64,000 bases of DNA from Mermis nigrescens (taxonomy: Eukaryota; Nematoda; Enoplea; Mermithida; Mermithidae): assembly GCA_036768485.1 (NCBI GenBank), contig JAVLUZ010000154.1, positions 2,500,529 to 2,564,528 of the forward strand, in the 5' to 3' direction. Below are positions 24,295 to 35,944 of this stretch, piece by piece (the stretch's first letter is position 1; each line of letters begins with the position of its first letter). The notes under the pieces were generated by a model, which saw only the letters and a program-made list of their open reading frames with translations, did not search any database and was not told the DNA's origin. The position numbers and the translations under genes were made by a program.

Positions 24295-24416
24295 CGGAAC
24301 GGTCGACGTCAACAACGCCGCTCAAGTTCGGTGTTCCGGGGCCCGAGCTTGACGGACTACCGGCCCCTAAAGGATCGTTGCTGACCTTGGTAAGCACGGC
24401 AGGATTCAAAGTCCAT
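24295..24416 (-). CDS. mib1: mib1 exon 7: end of REP 1 and Ser/Gly/Pro linker
   Basis: Starts with A TGG after GATTAG. Reads WTLNPAVLTKVSNDPLG, then a low-complexity linker rich in Ser, Gly and Pro that ends VVDVDRS plus one base. Donor is TTCCG|GTACAT, phase 1. The linker matches the variable stretch between the two REP repeats. It is followed by the largest intron, 9486 nt, which carries the Helitron, SINE, foldbacks and long (TA)n tracts. Confidence 0.92.
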
Positions 24417-24681
24417 CTAATCGGAAGACGAATAATTATGTGTACAGATATGCAAAAAAATAAAAATTTAAAGAAAGCAAAAAGTGTTCAAGTAAGCGAA
24501 TATAGCAAAAACCTGACATGCGAAAAGAATGAATGATGAAAACTATGATTAAAACATAAAAATTGTGAAAAACAAATAAAAACAAAAATAAATGTAAAAC
24601 AAAATCATATAATAAAGTTGTGAAAGATTAGAATAGATTCGTCACATTTAGACTAGTCTGCGCTAATCACATCAGGCATAC

Positions 24682-24758
24682 CTATTTCCAGTTGGATAAG
24701 CAACAACAATGTCTTGATCTTCATCAATTTCTACAATAGAGCCGGTGCTTGCCAAACA
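24682..24758 (-). CDS. mib1: mib1 exon 6: REP region
   Basis: A 77-nt exon with acceptor ATTCTAG and donor AG|GTATGC (phase 2). Reads CLASTGSIVEIDEDQD then IVVAYPTGNR; the IDEDxDIVV and YPxGNR motifs match MIB1. A 265-nt intron separates it from exon 7. A 165-bp hAT-like MITE (24828..24992) sits 70 nt upstream of its acceptor. Confidence 0.94.
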
Positions 24759-24827
24759 CTAGAATGTCATAATGACCACGCATGAAGAACAATAGAAAAG
24801 AATCATTATCTATATAAGTAGTATGAT

Positions 24828-24992
24828 CAGGCACGTAGCTGGCCGTCCTATTTCGGGGGGACCAACACCAATTTTGGGAGGAATAAGCCCAAAAAGGCCA
24901 AAAATAGCACAAAATAACGTTTAAAAAGTTCTATTTTTCCGATTTCTCTGCATTTTGGGGACTTCGAATCCCCCCCCAGAGATACTTGCCTG
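24828..24992. mobile_element. A-family hAT-like MITE, copy 6
   Basis: 165 bp, TIR CAGGCACGTA/TACTTGCCTG, perfect duplication AGTATGAT. Confidence 0.92.
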
Positions 24993-25269
24993 AGTATGAT
25001 CACATGAACGTGGCGTGCGTCTTCCAGATTAATAAGGCTTTTATTTAGTATGTGATATGTATCTATTTTTTAAATTTATATCACAAATTTTTTGAGAATA
25101 CGCAAACATGACGTATCCGGGATTGATCACTAGAAGCAGTACATAATCCAGCCTAAACAGAAATACCGACTGCCTCAAAAGTCCATTTTTATTTATAATG
25201 AATGAATGACTAAACTAAAATGTCGCTTTAAAAGGTGCTATCATGAAATGCACATTTGTGTTTTTAAGA

Positions 25270-25640
25270 CATGCAGTAGCAGACATGCTCAAGATGGGTA
25301 TTCTGGAGAGGGATTGGAATTTTAAACTGCTTTTTTGGACTCTAAAATGGTGAATACGCATTAAAAACATCGTTTTCGGCGTTTCTGACGATGCTTTATC
25401 TTTCTAGAGGATAAAAATTTCGAAAAAACCAAAAATTCGAATAAATCGAACAAAATATATTCAAAAATGAGTATACAACGCGAAGCACCGGAAATTTGAC
25501 GCCTTTGAGCAAATAGATGGCTGAAAATCTTAAAACATACTCTTATCTACCAATTTTTTTGGAAACTTATGGAAAATTGCGAGTCCTGGGAGGTGAAGCA
25601 ATTTCTGGGGGAAACCCACGAATGTTGTCACGACTGACGT
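25270..25640. repeat. Decayed B-family MITE body
   Basis: Contains the B core (GACGATGCTTTATCTTTCTAG, CAAAATATATTCAAAAATGAG) and G-run ends; termini and duplications have eroded. Confidence 0.6.
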
Positions 25641-26303
25641 CAACCTGCGCCAGCCTTTATTAGTGAGTTTGGCCTTTGATATCATCAGTGGTTTATGTTG
25701 GCCGTCGATGAATTACCGACAACATCTAAGGCGAATGCATAACAGGAGGGATGGGGATTCCCAAAAATTGGTCGCTTTTCCCCCATCCTTCCAGAGCCAC
25801 GAATTTTTGACCCCTTCCTGATTTTTGGCAAAACAACATGCGTTTGTTTGACATTTTTAGATGTTTTCTGGACACAAATTGAAGGCCACTTACTACTCCA
25901 GCAATGGCCGACTAACCCCCCCCCACACTCGAGCTATTACATATGCTCTGCATATATTTTATCGAAATCAATATATATATAAGCGGCCAACAATAAAAAA
26001 TGAACGGTTGAATCTTTCGACTTATAAGCATACTTTAGACAAGGAAAGAGCCAATACGACCTTAGAACATTATAAATGCATTCTAAAATCAGAACTAAAA
26101 GCAGCACCATATTATCGAGCTAATACGTACATATATAAAAAATCGCTATACCGTGCCTACATAGGTTTTATAGTGCTTCAGATCATATGTACGTACATAT
26201 TTACGTACAATTCCCAAAATAAAATATTCTGAAAAAATTTTTAAAAACTTTTTCAAAAAATCAAAAAAAAATTAAGTTTGAGTAAAATAAGGTTTGAGCT
26301 AAC

Positions 26304-26434
26304 TTCAAACATTCCCTCAATCCAACCGCCATGACCATGCTGTAAGCTTTGCACTATTTCAAGTTCCAAATCGATGTTGACTCGATCGCCAACGTGCAAA
26401 TGATGGGGTCCTGTTTTATCATCCAACGACTCGC
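26304..26434 (-). CDS. mib1: mib1 exon 5: REP region, first repeat start
   Basis: Begins with GC after CCTTAAG, so the split Gly codon is restored. Reads [18 protein letters not shown], then [19 protein letters not shown] and IEGMFE. The HGHGGW box is the hallmark of the first MIB REP repeat. Phase 0 end at donor GTTAGC. The Asp/Glu-rich lead-in is variable in the family. Confidence 0.94.
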
Positions 26435-27631
26435 CTTAAGGAAGCATATAAATTAGTAAGACAATAGAAAACAAGACAAGCGTATAAAGTTAATGGTAGA
26501 ATCACAACAAGTAACGAGCTAGAACGAAAAAATATTTAAAAAAGCTAAACGAAAAAACAATATCAAAGGGGTGAACGAAAAAACTAGTTAAAATGAACAA
26601 AAGCAAGCAACGATGCGGGACTATAAAAAAGATTGAAACTAAAAATAAAAAAGGGAATAAAAAATACGAGGAAAAAATTGAAGCGTCTAATTGCAAGAAA
26701 TAAGGGAAAAATGAATGAAGGTAACAAAAGTCACAGGCGGGAAGACCAACAAGTACTACGACATACAGTACGCTAACACATCATAAAGGCGAACCTGCAT
26801 AAATTAATAATTTATAAATCAAAATTTTTTTAAGAAGTGAGAAAATGTACGGAAATATGGAAATGTAGCCTCCATCAGGAAAGCGTTCAAGTTCACAAAT
26901 TTTTATCCCATTATTTCGCATGAAATACAGCGAAAACCAATAATCACAATCAGACATACACTTAAGGGGTTTGGGATCTATAAACCCATGTATGGAAAAA
27001 GGGAATATTTTTTGGGGAAAAAAGACAAAATAAAGACCCAAAAAATCAATATTTTTATCTGCAAAATCACAAGAAATCAATCAGACTTTTTAATCAACTT
27101 AATGAACTATTTTAGCATATATGCTAATTTTTTAGACTATATTTCAGCTCTATAGCTTATCCCCAGATCGGACACACTATGCGTCTAAGCTCACAACGTT
27201 CTGAGATAGAAATGTGAGGAGCTGCAGTTTTTTTATTCAGAAATCGTGCATGACTTTAATTTTAGTAATTTAATGACGATTCAATTTGAATAATTTTAGA
27301 CAAATTTTTTTATACTACGCCTAAGCTGAACTATAGAATGAGTGATTCATTCAGCACAACAGTATCTGAGCTTTTAACGCTTCGTGCCTTACTGTCATAA
27401 ATTAACATCTATGCACCGGTTAGAAAAACAAGAAAAATCTTTCATGTAAAATTTTAGTGATCTCAGTGAAAAAGGCAACTGTAAAATGTGAAAAATGCAC
27501 TTTATTCCAGGTTCGGAAACAGTTTGATATTTAGAGCCGAAAATTAGAATTCCGCCCCTCCCCTTAAATAAATTTAGGATATGGCCTGATCTAAGCAAAC
27601 AAACATATGCAACGTAAAATACGAGACATAC

Positions 27632-27698
27632 CTAATAATGGTAAATGATCACGATAATACGACCCGCCTTTGGCGTCATTGATGCACTTAAGATCGAC
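27632..27698 (-). CDS. mib1: mib1 exon 4: end of MIB/HERC2-2
   Basis: A 67-nt exon reading [18 protein letters not shown] then LPLL plus one base of Gly. Acceptor is TTAAG, donor G|GTATGT, phase 1. It corresponds to the conserved DLKC...GG.YYRDH segment that closes the second MIB/HERC2 domain. It is too short to appear as an open frame on its own and is identified by homology and phase. Confidence 0.93.
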
Positions 27699-27999
27699 CT
27701 TAACATTAATAAGCTCTTCTGAGATTACAACGGTGAATGATTTTAAGAAATTATTACCTAAGCAGACCCTTATTAAAATACATAATACAAAAACGAAAAC
27801 AACTCATGCAAGCAGTTCATCTACTTCTTGATCTATTTTTTACAGTTATTAATAAGAATGATAATAATGATGATACATCGATAATAATAAATTGCAAATT
27901 AAGAAAATTATTAATAATTATTAATAAGTAATGATAAACACTATAATATTAAATTATGATATATAATAAATAACTTATAATTAATCGAAAATATTAAAT

Positions 28000-28000
28000 C

Positions 28001-28051
<51 letters not shown>

Positions 28052-28052
28052 T
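28000..28052 (+). repeat. (TAA)n microsatellite
   Basis: About 50 bp of AAT/TAA repeats in intron 3-4 territory, surrounded by AT-rich DNA with no other recognised feature (26500-28400 apart from exon 4). Confidence 0.9.
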
Positions 28053-28667
28053 AAATAATGGACAAAATCAAATAAAATTGCATAAGCTGAATTCACTCCT
28101 TATATTCTCGATGATATACATACATATGCACATTGTGTATGCATCCATTCAGTAAAATAACAATTTAAATTAATAATAGCTACTAAAAACAAAGATAATA
28201 ATACGACTGGCACAAAGAAGCGTTCGATTATTGGCAGTAAGAGAAAATCAAGGATGGAAATGACGCAGTAGTAATAAAAGTAATAAAACGAAACTGTGAA
28301 ATAACGAATAACTGCGATCATTTAGTATGAATATGATGCGATCAGGAGTAACGATAATAATAGTATCAAAAAAGTATAAATGCAAATACATTAAATACCT
28401 ACATAATAGCGTAAACGTAAGAAGAAGGGGAGATGGGGGATCCCCCACCCAAAGTCGGCCGCCCACCTCCAAGCGCTCTCTCAAAGCCAGAAAATTTTTG
28501 AACTCCAGATTTTTGGAAAAAAATCGATTTTTTTGCCGTCGGTGTTTTCTGGTTAAAAATTGGAGGTCATTTTATCCCCCCCCTTAAAATAGCTGGGGAA
28601 CCCCCTCACGAAATTCCTAGCCGTTACACATACGCATAATAGTAATAAACAATAACTCATTTCATAC

Positions 28668-28902
28668 CATGCCTTGGAATCCAACTCGGTACAAATTTTT
28701 AGTTCCCGTTTCCCAGACAACATAAACAGCTGATCGAGGACTGCTTGATGACCAATCCTGCAATTCGGTTATTTTGCCCCGCCTGCCCGGGCCACCATCT
28801 TGCTCCTCCCATTGCCAGTCCAGTCCTCTTACGACACGAGCGCCGGGAAATAATCCGCGCATCGCTATCTTTTTCGCCCTTTTTCGCGCTTCTAATAACA
28901 CT
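28668..28902 (-). CDS. mib1: mib1 exon 3: second MIB/HERC2 domain
   Basis: Starts after CCGGACAG with one base that completes the exon 2 codon. A basic linker ([18 protein letters not shown]) leads into the second MIB/HERC2 domain: [42 protein letters not shown]. It ends in phase 0 at GTATGA. The acceptor is unusual in having a MITE terminus only about 24 nt upstream (element 28927..29790), so the branch point is likely inside the element or its target duplication. Confidence 0.95.
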
Positions 28903-28926
28903 CTGTCCGGAAAAATATGCACATAT

Positions 28927-29790
28927 CAGTGTTTTTTTTGTACAAGGTCCGTTTGTACATGTACAAAGACGGTCCCTAAAAGTCTTTGTACATTTTGTAC
29001 ACACAAATTTTCGAGTACCTACTATAATATGGTACGATAGCGATTTTAGTGTGGCAAAAACAGTAGTTCGACCTTCGGTAGTGTAATTTAACTAATTTCT
29101 GGGTTTCTGAGGGCAAAAATCAATAATAATCATACATGATCTTGGGGGGTTTGGGGGGTTTTCACCCCCCCCACAGAATCATTTTTCACCCCCGCAAAAA
29201 AATTATCACCCCCCCCAGAATTGGCGATTTGTCAAAAGTTTCCTAAACTTACCTGAAAATTGGTAGAAAAAGTATCTTTTAGGGTTTTTGGCTATCTATT
29301 TGCTCAAAATCGCCAAATTTTCGGCGCTTCGCGCCATATATTCATGTTTTAAGCGATATATTGGTCAATTTATTCGACTTTTTTCGAAATTTTTTTCATG
29401 ATTTTATGCTCTAGAAGGATAGAGTATCGTCAGAAACGCCAAAAAACGATGTTTTTTAACGCGTACCGGCCATTTTTGGGCCCAAAAAAGGCACTTTAGG
29501 TTTTCACCCCCCAGAATTCCCATGCTGTGCATGTATGATAATAATCGTCTCAAAACTGCGCGAAGCGCCGAAAAATTTGACATTTTTCCTTTCAAAATGC
29601 AATTTCTGACATTATAAAGGTATATAGGACACACAATTACTCATTTCGGCGCCAAGCTCCAAAAATTTTCGCGAATTTTAAACCTTTTTAGCAGTTTTTG
29701 TCTTCCCAAAAATCTTTGTAGATGTACAAAGACGGTCCCCAAAACTCTTTGTACATCGGGAAAAATCTTTGCCGAATCTAAAAAACACTG
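28927..29790. mobile_element. E-family MITE with nested B-family MITE, next to mib1 exon 3 acceptor
   Basis: CAGTGTTTTTTTTGTACAAG to ATCTAAAAAACACTG, duplication GCACATAT/GTACATAT (7 of 8). Removing the B element at 29131-29537 and one ATAATAAT restores a normal 449-bp E copy. Confidence 0.88.
29131..29537. mobile_element. B-family MITE nested in E-family MITE
   Basis: 407 bp, CATACATGATCTTGG to CCATGCTGTGCATGTATG, perfect duplication ATAATAAT (29123-29130, 29538-29545). Confidence 0.9.
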
Positions 29791-30319
29791 GTACATATAA
29801 AAGCATACGAAATATGGACAAAAAGAGAAGACTTGGATGAAAAGAGACAGAAGCACACATGCACATTGTAGGGTATGGGGGAGGGAAGGGGTATCCCCTA
29901 TCAGGAAATTTCAAAGGCATACCCCTTCAGTCCATTTTTCGGACCAAATCTATTGTTGGAATCGTGAAACAACGCCAAACGATGCCCAGCATTATAATCT
30001 TAAGCATTTTTCGATTAGTACATACACTGTTTATTCGCTCATTCAGAAACTTTTTGTCCATTATTTTGTACATATTTGAGAGTCCAAGTCATTCAGTCGT
30101 TCTTATTATTATTATATGTTTTCCTCACGAATGTTCATGAGAGTAAAATACAACGAATTAAAGCGTTTTACCGATTATGAAGGGGAGAGTTAAGGAACAA
30201 CACAAACACCTGAAAAATCAACATAAACTAATCACTTTAGCGCCATAATTAACCATTAAAATAAATCATTTACACCCCTCCCAGAACTTTGCACCGTGTG
30301 CATGCCTGGGTGGAAGAAT

Positions 30320-32270
30320 AGGCTACCAAATTATATCTTCATCCGAAATTTGCATATGAACGTTAAATAAAATCGTAATAAATAGTATTTACGCAAATAA
30401 AAAATTTGCTTGCTTAGGAAGAAAGTTTGATTTTAAAACTGGATCAATCTCGAAACAAATTTCTCAATCATCGTACTGACAAAATGTTTATGCATTGAAT
30501 TTACATATTGTTCCAGACCTTAGCTGATTGTGAGACAATAATGTAATACCACTGACTATATGTATGCCCATATAAATGTAAACGAATATGGGGAGCAATA
30601 GCTGAAAGGATACTTTTATGCGATAAGAAAATTCCTAATTTGAAAAAGTACATTTTGGCTTAACAAATTGCATAAAATAAATAAAAATATATAAAAGGCG
30701 GCGTTTTCATCCAAAGTTCTGGAGTGGACAGCTGCTCTCAACTTGGAGAAATAGTTTTGGAGGATTTAGTTGCTTATTCCACCTGAATTGGCTTTAATGG
30801 CATGAACGCAACTGTGCATGTGCATTCCGGTCAGATGCAAACACGACAAACTAACTTGACTGAATTCGCAAGTTGCTTGCTGCCAAATTACATAGAACCA
30901 CATAATTTACACAGTGTCAAAAAATGAAAACAGCCCCCTAGAGCTAGCGTATTTGCCATTACATACTGTGTTAGATAAAAAACATGAAATCAAAAATATT
31001 AGCAGTCTACATAATTTAATGCAACATAATGAGCCAAGTACATAAACAGGTAGCTGCGACCGGACGTGCGCGTGGGGTCTTGGAGGTCTAGAAGAATCTG
31101 AGACAAAAGGGGAACTCAAGTATGTACATACATAGGCAAAACGGAGAAACTTTGAGGCAAAAATGCTCGTAATCGACCGGAAACTACCGATTGCGGTAAC
31201 GCTATTTTAATGTTATCAAGTCATTTTAACTAAAAAAAACTTCGGCTGACCTTTCCCAAACCGTACTGACCTCCAAACCAATCGTGTTGTGCATTTGTCA
31301 CACATGGGCATAGGCAGGGGGTATTTACTATTTACCCCTATCTAAGGTTTTAGGAAATCAGATACCTACTGTCAGACGATTTTGAGAAGACGAAAGATGC
31401 CGCAAAACAATTTCTAAGCTTGTCGCGATAAAAAGGCTACATGTTGAGTTTTTATATTTTTTTCATCACTGGAAACCCAAAAATTGGCTAAACTCCACTA
31501 CTGAAGTTCGAAAACCCAGCTAAACACCAGAGTAGAATATAGTACCCTAAAATTTGTGTGTACAAAATGTAAAAAGACTTCTGAAGACCGTCATCGTTTT
31601 TGTATGTAACTGTGTAGAATGTGCACAGAGGTTTAGTACAAGAAACACTGATCAGTCACCTTCCGTACACATTAAATATATGCATAAGTCGTGATCAAGA
31701 AAGAATTCGATGTTTCGCTGAAAAAAGGCATTTTTAAATTTAATTTATTCCATTTTTTATACATCTATAATGGCTTTTCAAGAGGATAATGATAGGACAC
31801 AATGATAACTAAAGTGATTAAAAAACTTGTTACGCATGACCCTTGCTTTTTGTGATCAGCAAAGATTTGTACGTCATTATAAACACTTTTAGGAATTTTC
31901 TCTGGGCGCGTGCAAATGCAATAGGCGGGGACAAAAATTGTAAACGGATATAGACTATAATATGTAGTTTTCCGTACCTTGTCTTCTTTTATAGCTTAAA
32001 ATTTATTTTAAAAGAGCAGAAAGAGCCAAAACTTTCGGCGCTTAGCGCCGATTTGGTAAACTACTGCTATTTCATTATGTATAACTTCTGTTTTGATTTA
32101 TATCTTTAAATCAACCATAATATAACTAAGTCATAACGCAATAATAATTTAATGTAAGAATTGTTTCGTGCCAAATTTAACTTACCTTTACAAAGTCTCA
32201 AAATTTGGTTCCAGATAGTGGAGAGATGACAGCATTTCCCTGCGCTTTGCACTCATTAATTCTTCCCAAC
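30320..32270. other. Intron 2 sequence, largely unassigned
   Basis: AT-rich, no exon homology. An eroded E-family fragment lies at about 31438-31650 and a lone GGCGCTTAGCGCC motif at about 32037. Confidence 0.55.
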
Positions 32271-32285
32271 TACACATATCATATC

Positions 32286-32692
32286 CATACATGATCTTGG
32301 GGTAGAGTGAGAAGGTTTTCACATCCCCCTCCTAGAAATATTTTCACCCCCCCCCCCAGAAATTTTCTCACCCCCCAAAATCGCGATTTTTCAAAAGTTT
32401 CCAAAACTTTCCTTAAAATTTGCAGAAACGTTGATTTTTAAAGCGTTTTTAGCTATTTATTTGCTCAAAAGCGTCAAATTTTCGGCACTAACATATACTC
32501 GTATTTTGACTATATTTTGTTCAAATATTTTTTCGATTTTTTTGCATTTTTATGCTATAGAAAGATAGAGCATCGTCAGAAACGCCCAAAAACGATGTTT
32601 TTGATGCGCAAACAATATTTTTGGATACAACAAATGCACTTTAAAATTTCACCCACCCCCATCCACCGGAATTCCCATGCTGTGCATGTCTG
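32286..32692. mobile_element. B-family hAT-like MITE
   Basis: 407 bp, CATACATGATCTTGG to CCATGCTGTGCATGTCTG, duplication ATCATATC/ATCATTAT (6 of 8), so older than the copy at 29131. Confidence 0.82.
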
Positions 32693-33005
32693 ATCATTAT
32701 GTCACTCAAAAGGCCGCTAATTCGACTTGAAAACACTTTAAGTGTCAAAATTTTCCAGTGCTTCGCGCCGTATTGATAATCCCTTTAATTTTTTATATTT
32801 ATCAGAGATGCGTAAATTGATGAAGGTACAACAGTAAAGTTAAAAAAGAAGTTTAACCACAAAATGCATTCAGGTTTATTACGGTAAAAACGCATTAATT
32901 CATTATGTGTATGTACAGCATGAATAAAATTTTTAATTACCACGTTTGTTCGGGTGCAAAAGGATCTTGTACAAAAACGTGACCACAATTTACTGTAGAT
33001 ATGAC

Positions 33006-33387
33006 CATACATGATGTTAGGGGGTTTAGGTTGTTGGTATTTACCCTACCCCAGAATTCGCGATTTTTCAAAGTTCCCGGAAATTTCCTAAAAAATTCGA
33101 AGAAAAGATGCTTTTTAAAGCGTTTTTAGCTATGTATTTGCTCAAAATTGTCAAAATTTTGGCGCTTCGCGCCATGTTCTCACGTTTAAACTATATTTTG
33201 TTCAATTTATTCGACTTTTTCGATTTTTTTTCGAAATTTGTTTGTATGTATGCTCGAGAAGGATAGAGCACGGTCATAAACGCCGAAAAAATGATATTTT
33301 TGACGCTTCCCTTATCGTTTTTTGGCCTAAAAAAGGCACTTTAAAATTTAAACCCCCCCCCCAGAATTCCCATGCTGTGCATATATG
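33006..33387. mobile_element. B-family hAT-like MITE
   Basis: 382 bp, CATACATGATGTTAGG to CCATGCTGTGCATATATG, duplication GATATGAC/GGTATGAC (7 of 8). Confidence 0.87.
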
Positions 33388-33887
33388 GGTATGACCAATT
33401 TTGGATTTCACCTCCTCTGACTACTTCTAGCTTGCTCTGTATCAAAGATGCACATGCAGGTGGACGAGTATTACTCCCCCGTTGAGTAAGGTCAGCCAGA
33501 AATGTACTTTCCGGCGATTTAGAGCTGGCGGAGCGTTTTTTGCACCATTTTTAAGGCCAAAACAGTAAAAATGTCAAAAAATTTCCGGTGCTTTGCACCG
33601 AACCACTACTTTTATGTATTTTTTTCTCAAAAACCGCATAAAACTGATCAATTTACGAATTTTTCAGTGTTCAAAGCGAATAATGCAGTCAAAATAGACT
33701 AAAAATGCTTTTAAAATGCTATATTATCACGGAAAAACGTTGTGTATACTATTTTGACCAATTTGGTCGTTTAAACCGCAAAAAAATCGTGAACATTAAA
33801 TTTACTGTTTTGGCCTCCTGCCGACCCTGCCCTTATGCATCTATGCCATATATGGCATCTATGGTTGCAACTGTTTAACCTGCGTAC

Positions 33888-34057
33888 TTCTTAGACGATG
33901 CATTGGTGAAACGATAAAATCTGTGACGCAAACTGTGCTTATCGCCATGGTAGCACGTAGAGCATATATCACAATTGTTGCATTCTGCACATCTCCACCG
34001 TATGCCATATATCGGCTGCTGTCTACACACGTCACATATAAAGTTATCGTGTTTTAC
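33888..34057 (-). CDS. mib1: mib1 exon 2: ZZ-type zinc finger
   Basis: Begins in phase 0 after a TTTTTTAAG acceptor and reads [15 protein letters not shown], then [20 protein letters not shown] and LRHRFYRF. The CxxC pairs and the H...H pair are the ZZ zinc ligands. It ends in phase 2 at AA|GTACGC; joined to exon 3 this gives SSKKVLLEARK, matching the family linker. A second GT a few bases on (GCAG|GTTAAA) would break the phase and is rejected. A 4985-nt intron rich in MITEs follows. Confidence 0.95.
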
Positions 34058-34240
34058 CTTAAAAAATGAAAATACATACATGCAAACACGAGAACAGTGC
34101 CAAGTGTACAAAAAGTTGATTTTTGTTTGATTAATTTTTGATTGATTGATTTACCTTATTATTAATTGATTAAAATTAATTAATCAGTGATTCAATTAGT
34201 CTTATATTCTTCGGTTTACTAATCACTCGTTACATACAAG

Positions 34241-34590
34241 GGCATGGGGGTGAGAGGATTGTATTACTCCCCCTGAGCTTGAAAAACTGATAGCTATACA
34301 GCGATTCCGGCCGAAAAACATTGCTATATATGCTTTTTTAGGCTAAAAAAATTAGCTATATAGCATTTTTCGGCTCGGAAAACTAGCTATATAGCCTTTT
34401 TGGACTCAGAAACTTACCATGTGAGCTCAGAAATGCTATATAGTTGTCTTTTCTGAGTAAGGCTTAGCTAATTTTCTGAGCAAAAAAGGCTATATAACAT
34501 TTTTTACGAAGCACTTAGCTAGTTATCTACCAATTTTTGGTTTTCACGAACCCCCCCCTCTGGGAGTTTGACCTTGCGCACCTATGATCG
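34241..34590. mobile_element. MITE with repeated AGCTATATAGC motif
   Basis: Ends TACAAGGGCATGGGGGTG and TTGCGCACCTATGA; imperfect flanks TCGTTACA/TCGTTATT. The body repeats GCTATATAGC and GGCTATATAACA. A relative without clear ends lies at about 37005-37345. Confidence 0.6.
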
Positions 34591-34711
34591 TTATTGCTTG
34601 ATATGGACTTTTGTAGTAAATAAATTTTAGTTTTCGCAAAACTTAAGTTGTTTATTTTATATTGTTTTTAGTGCATTCGTAAGAAAAGTACGGCGATAAA
34701 TTAGTTGCCAC

Positions 34712-34965
34712 CAGATACGCATATAGGGGGTTGGGATGTAGACCCTCCAAAAGGGAAAAATGGAACATTCTATGGGAAATTGAGGCAAAATAAAGCCAAA
34801 AACGCAAAGTGCTTCAAATTGATCAGAAACTGTGTAATAACGTAGTTTTAACGCTATTTTAGCGCTTATACAACTTTTTGAAATCATTTTGGCCTCGAAA
34901 AGCTCCATTTGACCCAACCCCCAGACCGGCGGACCCCCCAAGATCGACCATGGTGTGCATGTATG
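34712..34965. mobile_element. D-family hAT-like MITE
   Basis: 254 bp, CAGATACGCATATAGGGGG to CATGGTGTGCATGTATG, duplication GTTGCCAC/GCTGCCAC (7 of 8). Related bodies lie at about 1745-2023, 39290-39595, 40110-40370 and 61862-62130; they share the AAACTGTGTAATAACGTAG segment where intact. Confidence 0.82.
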
Positions 34966-35410
34966 GCTGCCACGCCAGTCCCACTCTTCACTTTCATGTC
35001 CATCCTTTATGGCTTAAGTTAATTTTTAGTTATAAAAAGATATTAGCTTTTCAATAACTTAGTATAAATAGGTATCCTTTTACTCACTCTTGAAACACCC
35101 TGCATATCCTAAAGAGAAAAAGTATTTAACACAAAATCAAAAGTTTTTAAAAGGAATGACTTGATGTTCTCATCTTGGTCATTCTTGAATCAGTCTTTGT
35201 TTAGACCGTCAATTTTCAGCACTGAAAGATGAATAGCAAATGTATAACTCTGGTCCAGCACAAGCGGCAACACAAGCTTTTTACTGAAGCTTCCAGAGCC
35301 ATTTGTTTTAATTAAAAGCCCGATTTCTGATTTAAGATTAAGCGATACTCTAAGGCAGACAAAATTCATCAAATATTCGAATTTCGACACATTGTCGTTT
35401 CAAAGCATAC

Positions 35411-35638
35411 CCCCGCAGGTCCGCTGTCCAGCACGCGCAAATCAAAGGCTCCAGCACATCTATAATTCGCAGCAGTGCCATAATCCCAAACAACAACAAC
35501 TTCTTCGGGACTTTCAAAGTTTTGCACTGTGCCCACATGCCCTTCACCACCATCTTGCTTGCTCCACTTCCAATCTACGCCTCGTACGACTCTAGCACCT
35601 ATGCCTAATATAAATTTACGATGAGAATAGCTTCTCAT
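35411..35638 (-). CDS. mib1: mib1 exon 1: start codon and first MIB/HERC2 domain
   Basis: 76 codons beginning MRSYSHRK. The first MIB/HERC2 domain follows from about residue 14, with motifs [33 protein letters not shown] and [10 protein letters not shown]. In the family the two MIB/HERC2 domains and the ZZ finger bind the ligand's intracellular tail. The ATG at 35638 is chosen because an in-frame TAA lies 9 nt upstream and the 14-residue leader is close to the usual MIB1 leader length. The exon ends in phase 0 at donor GTATGC. A non-coding 5' exon upstream cannot be excluded. Confidence 0.95.
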
Positions 35639-35935
35639 AATGTCTTACGAATGCCACAGTCCATTTCACTAAACCGTGTGCATAGAAATCCATTTTCAGC
35701 GATCTGGCGAGCAGCTACAATTCGAGGCAGCTTACTGTAATGCAATTTCGCAATATTAAACTTCATATGCTTATCTAAAGCCATGCACTGCACAGTATTA
35801 TGATCGCTGCTTCAGTTGAAAACCGCTTTTGTAATCGATTTACATCGACTTAATAATTGTGATCCATGCACAAGGTTTCGTGAAACGGACTAGTTTTTTT
35901 CACAAACGAGCAAGAACTGCATCGACTACGGAATA
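35639..35935. promoter_or_regulatory. Region upstream of the mib1 start codon
   Basis: This must contain the 5' untranslated sequence or an upstream intron of mib1. I see no TATA box, initiator or CpG cluster that I would call a promoter, so the transcription start is unplaced. Confidence 0.3.
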
Positions 35936-35944
35936 AAAAATTTT

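Noticed and set aside
28662..29086. Plus-strand frames across mib1 exon 3 and the adjacent MITE
   Set aside because: Antisense to a certain exon and crossing a transposon terminus.
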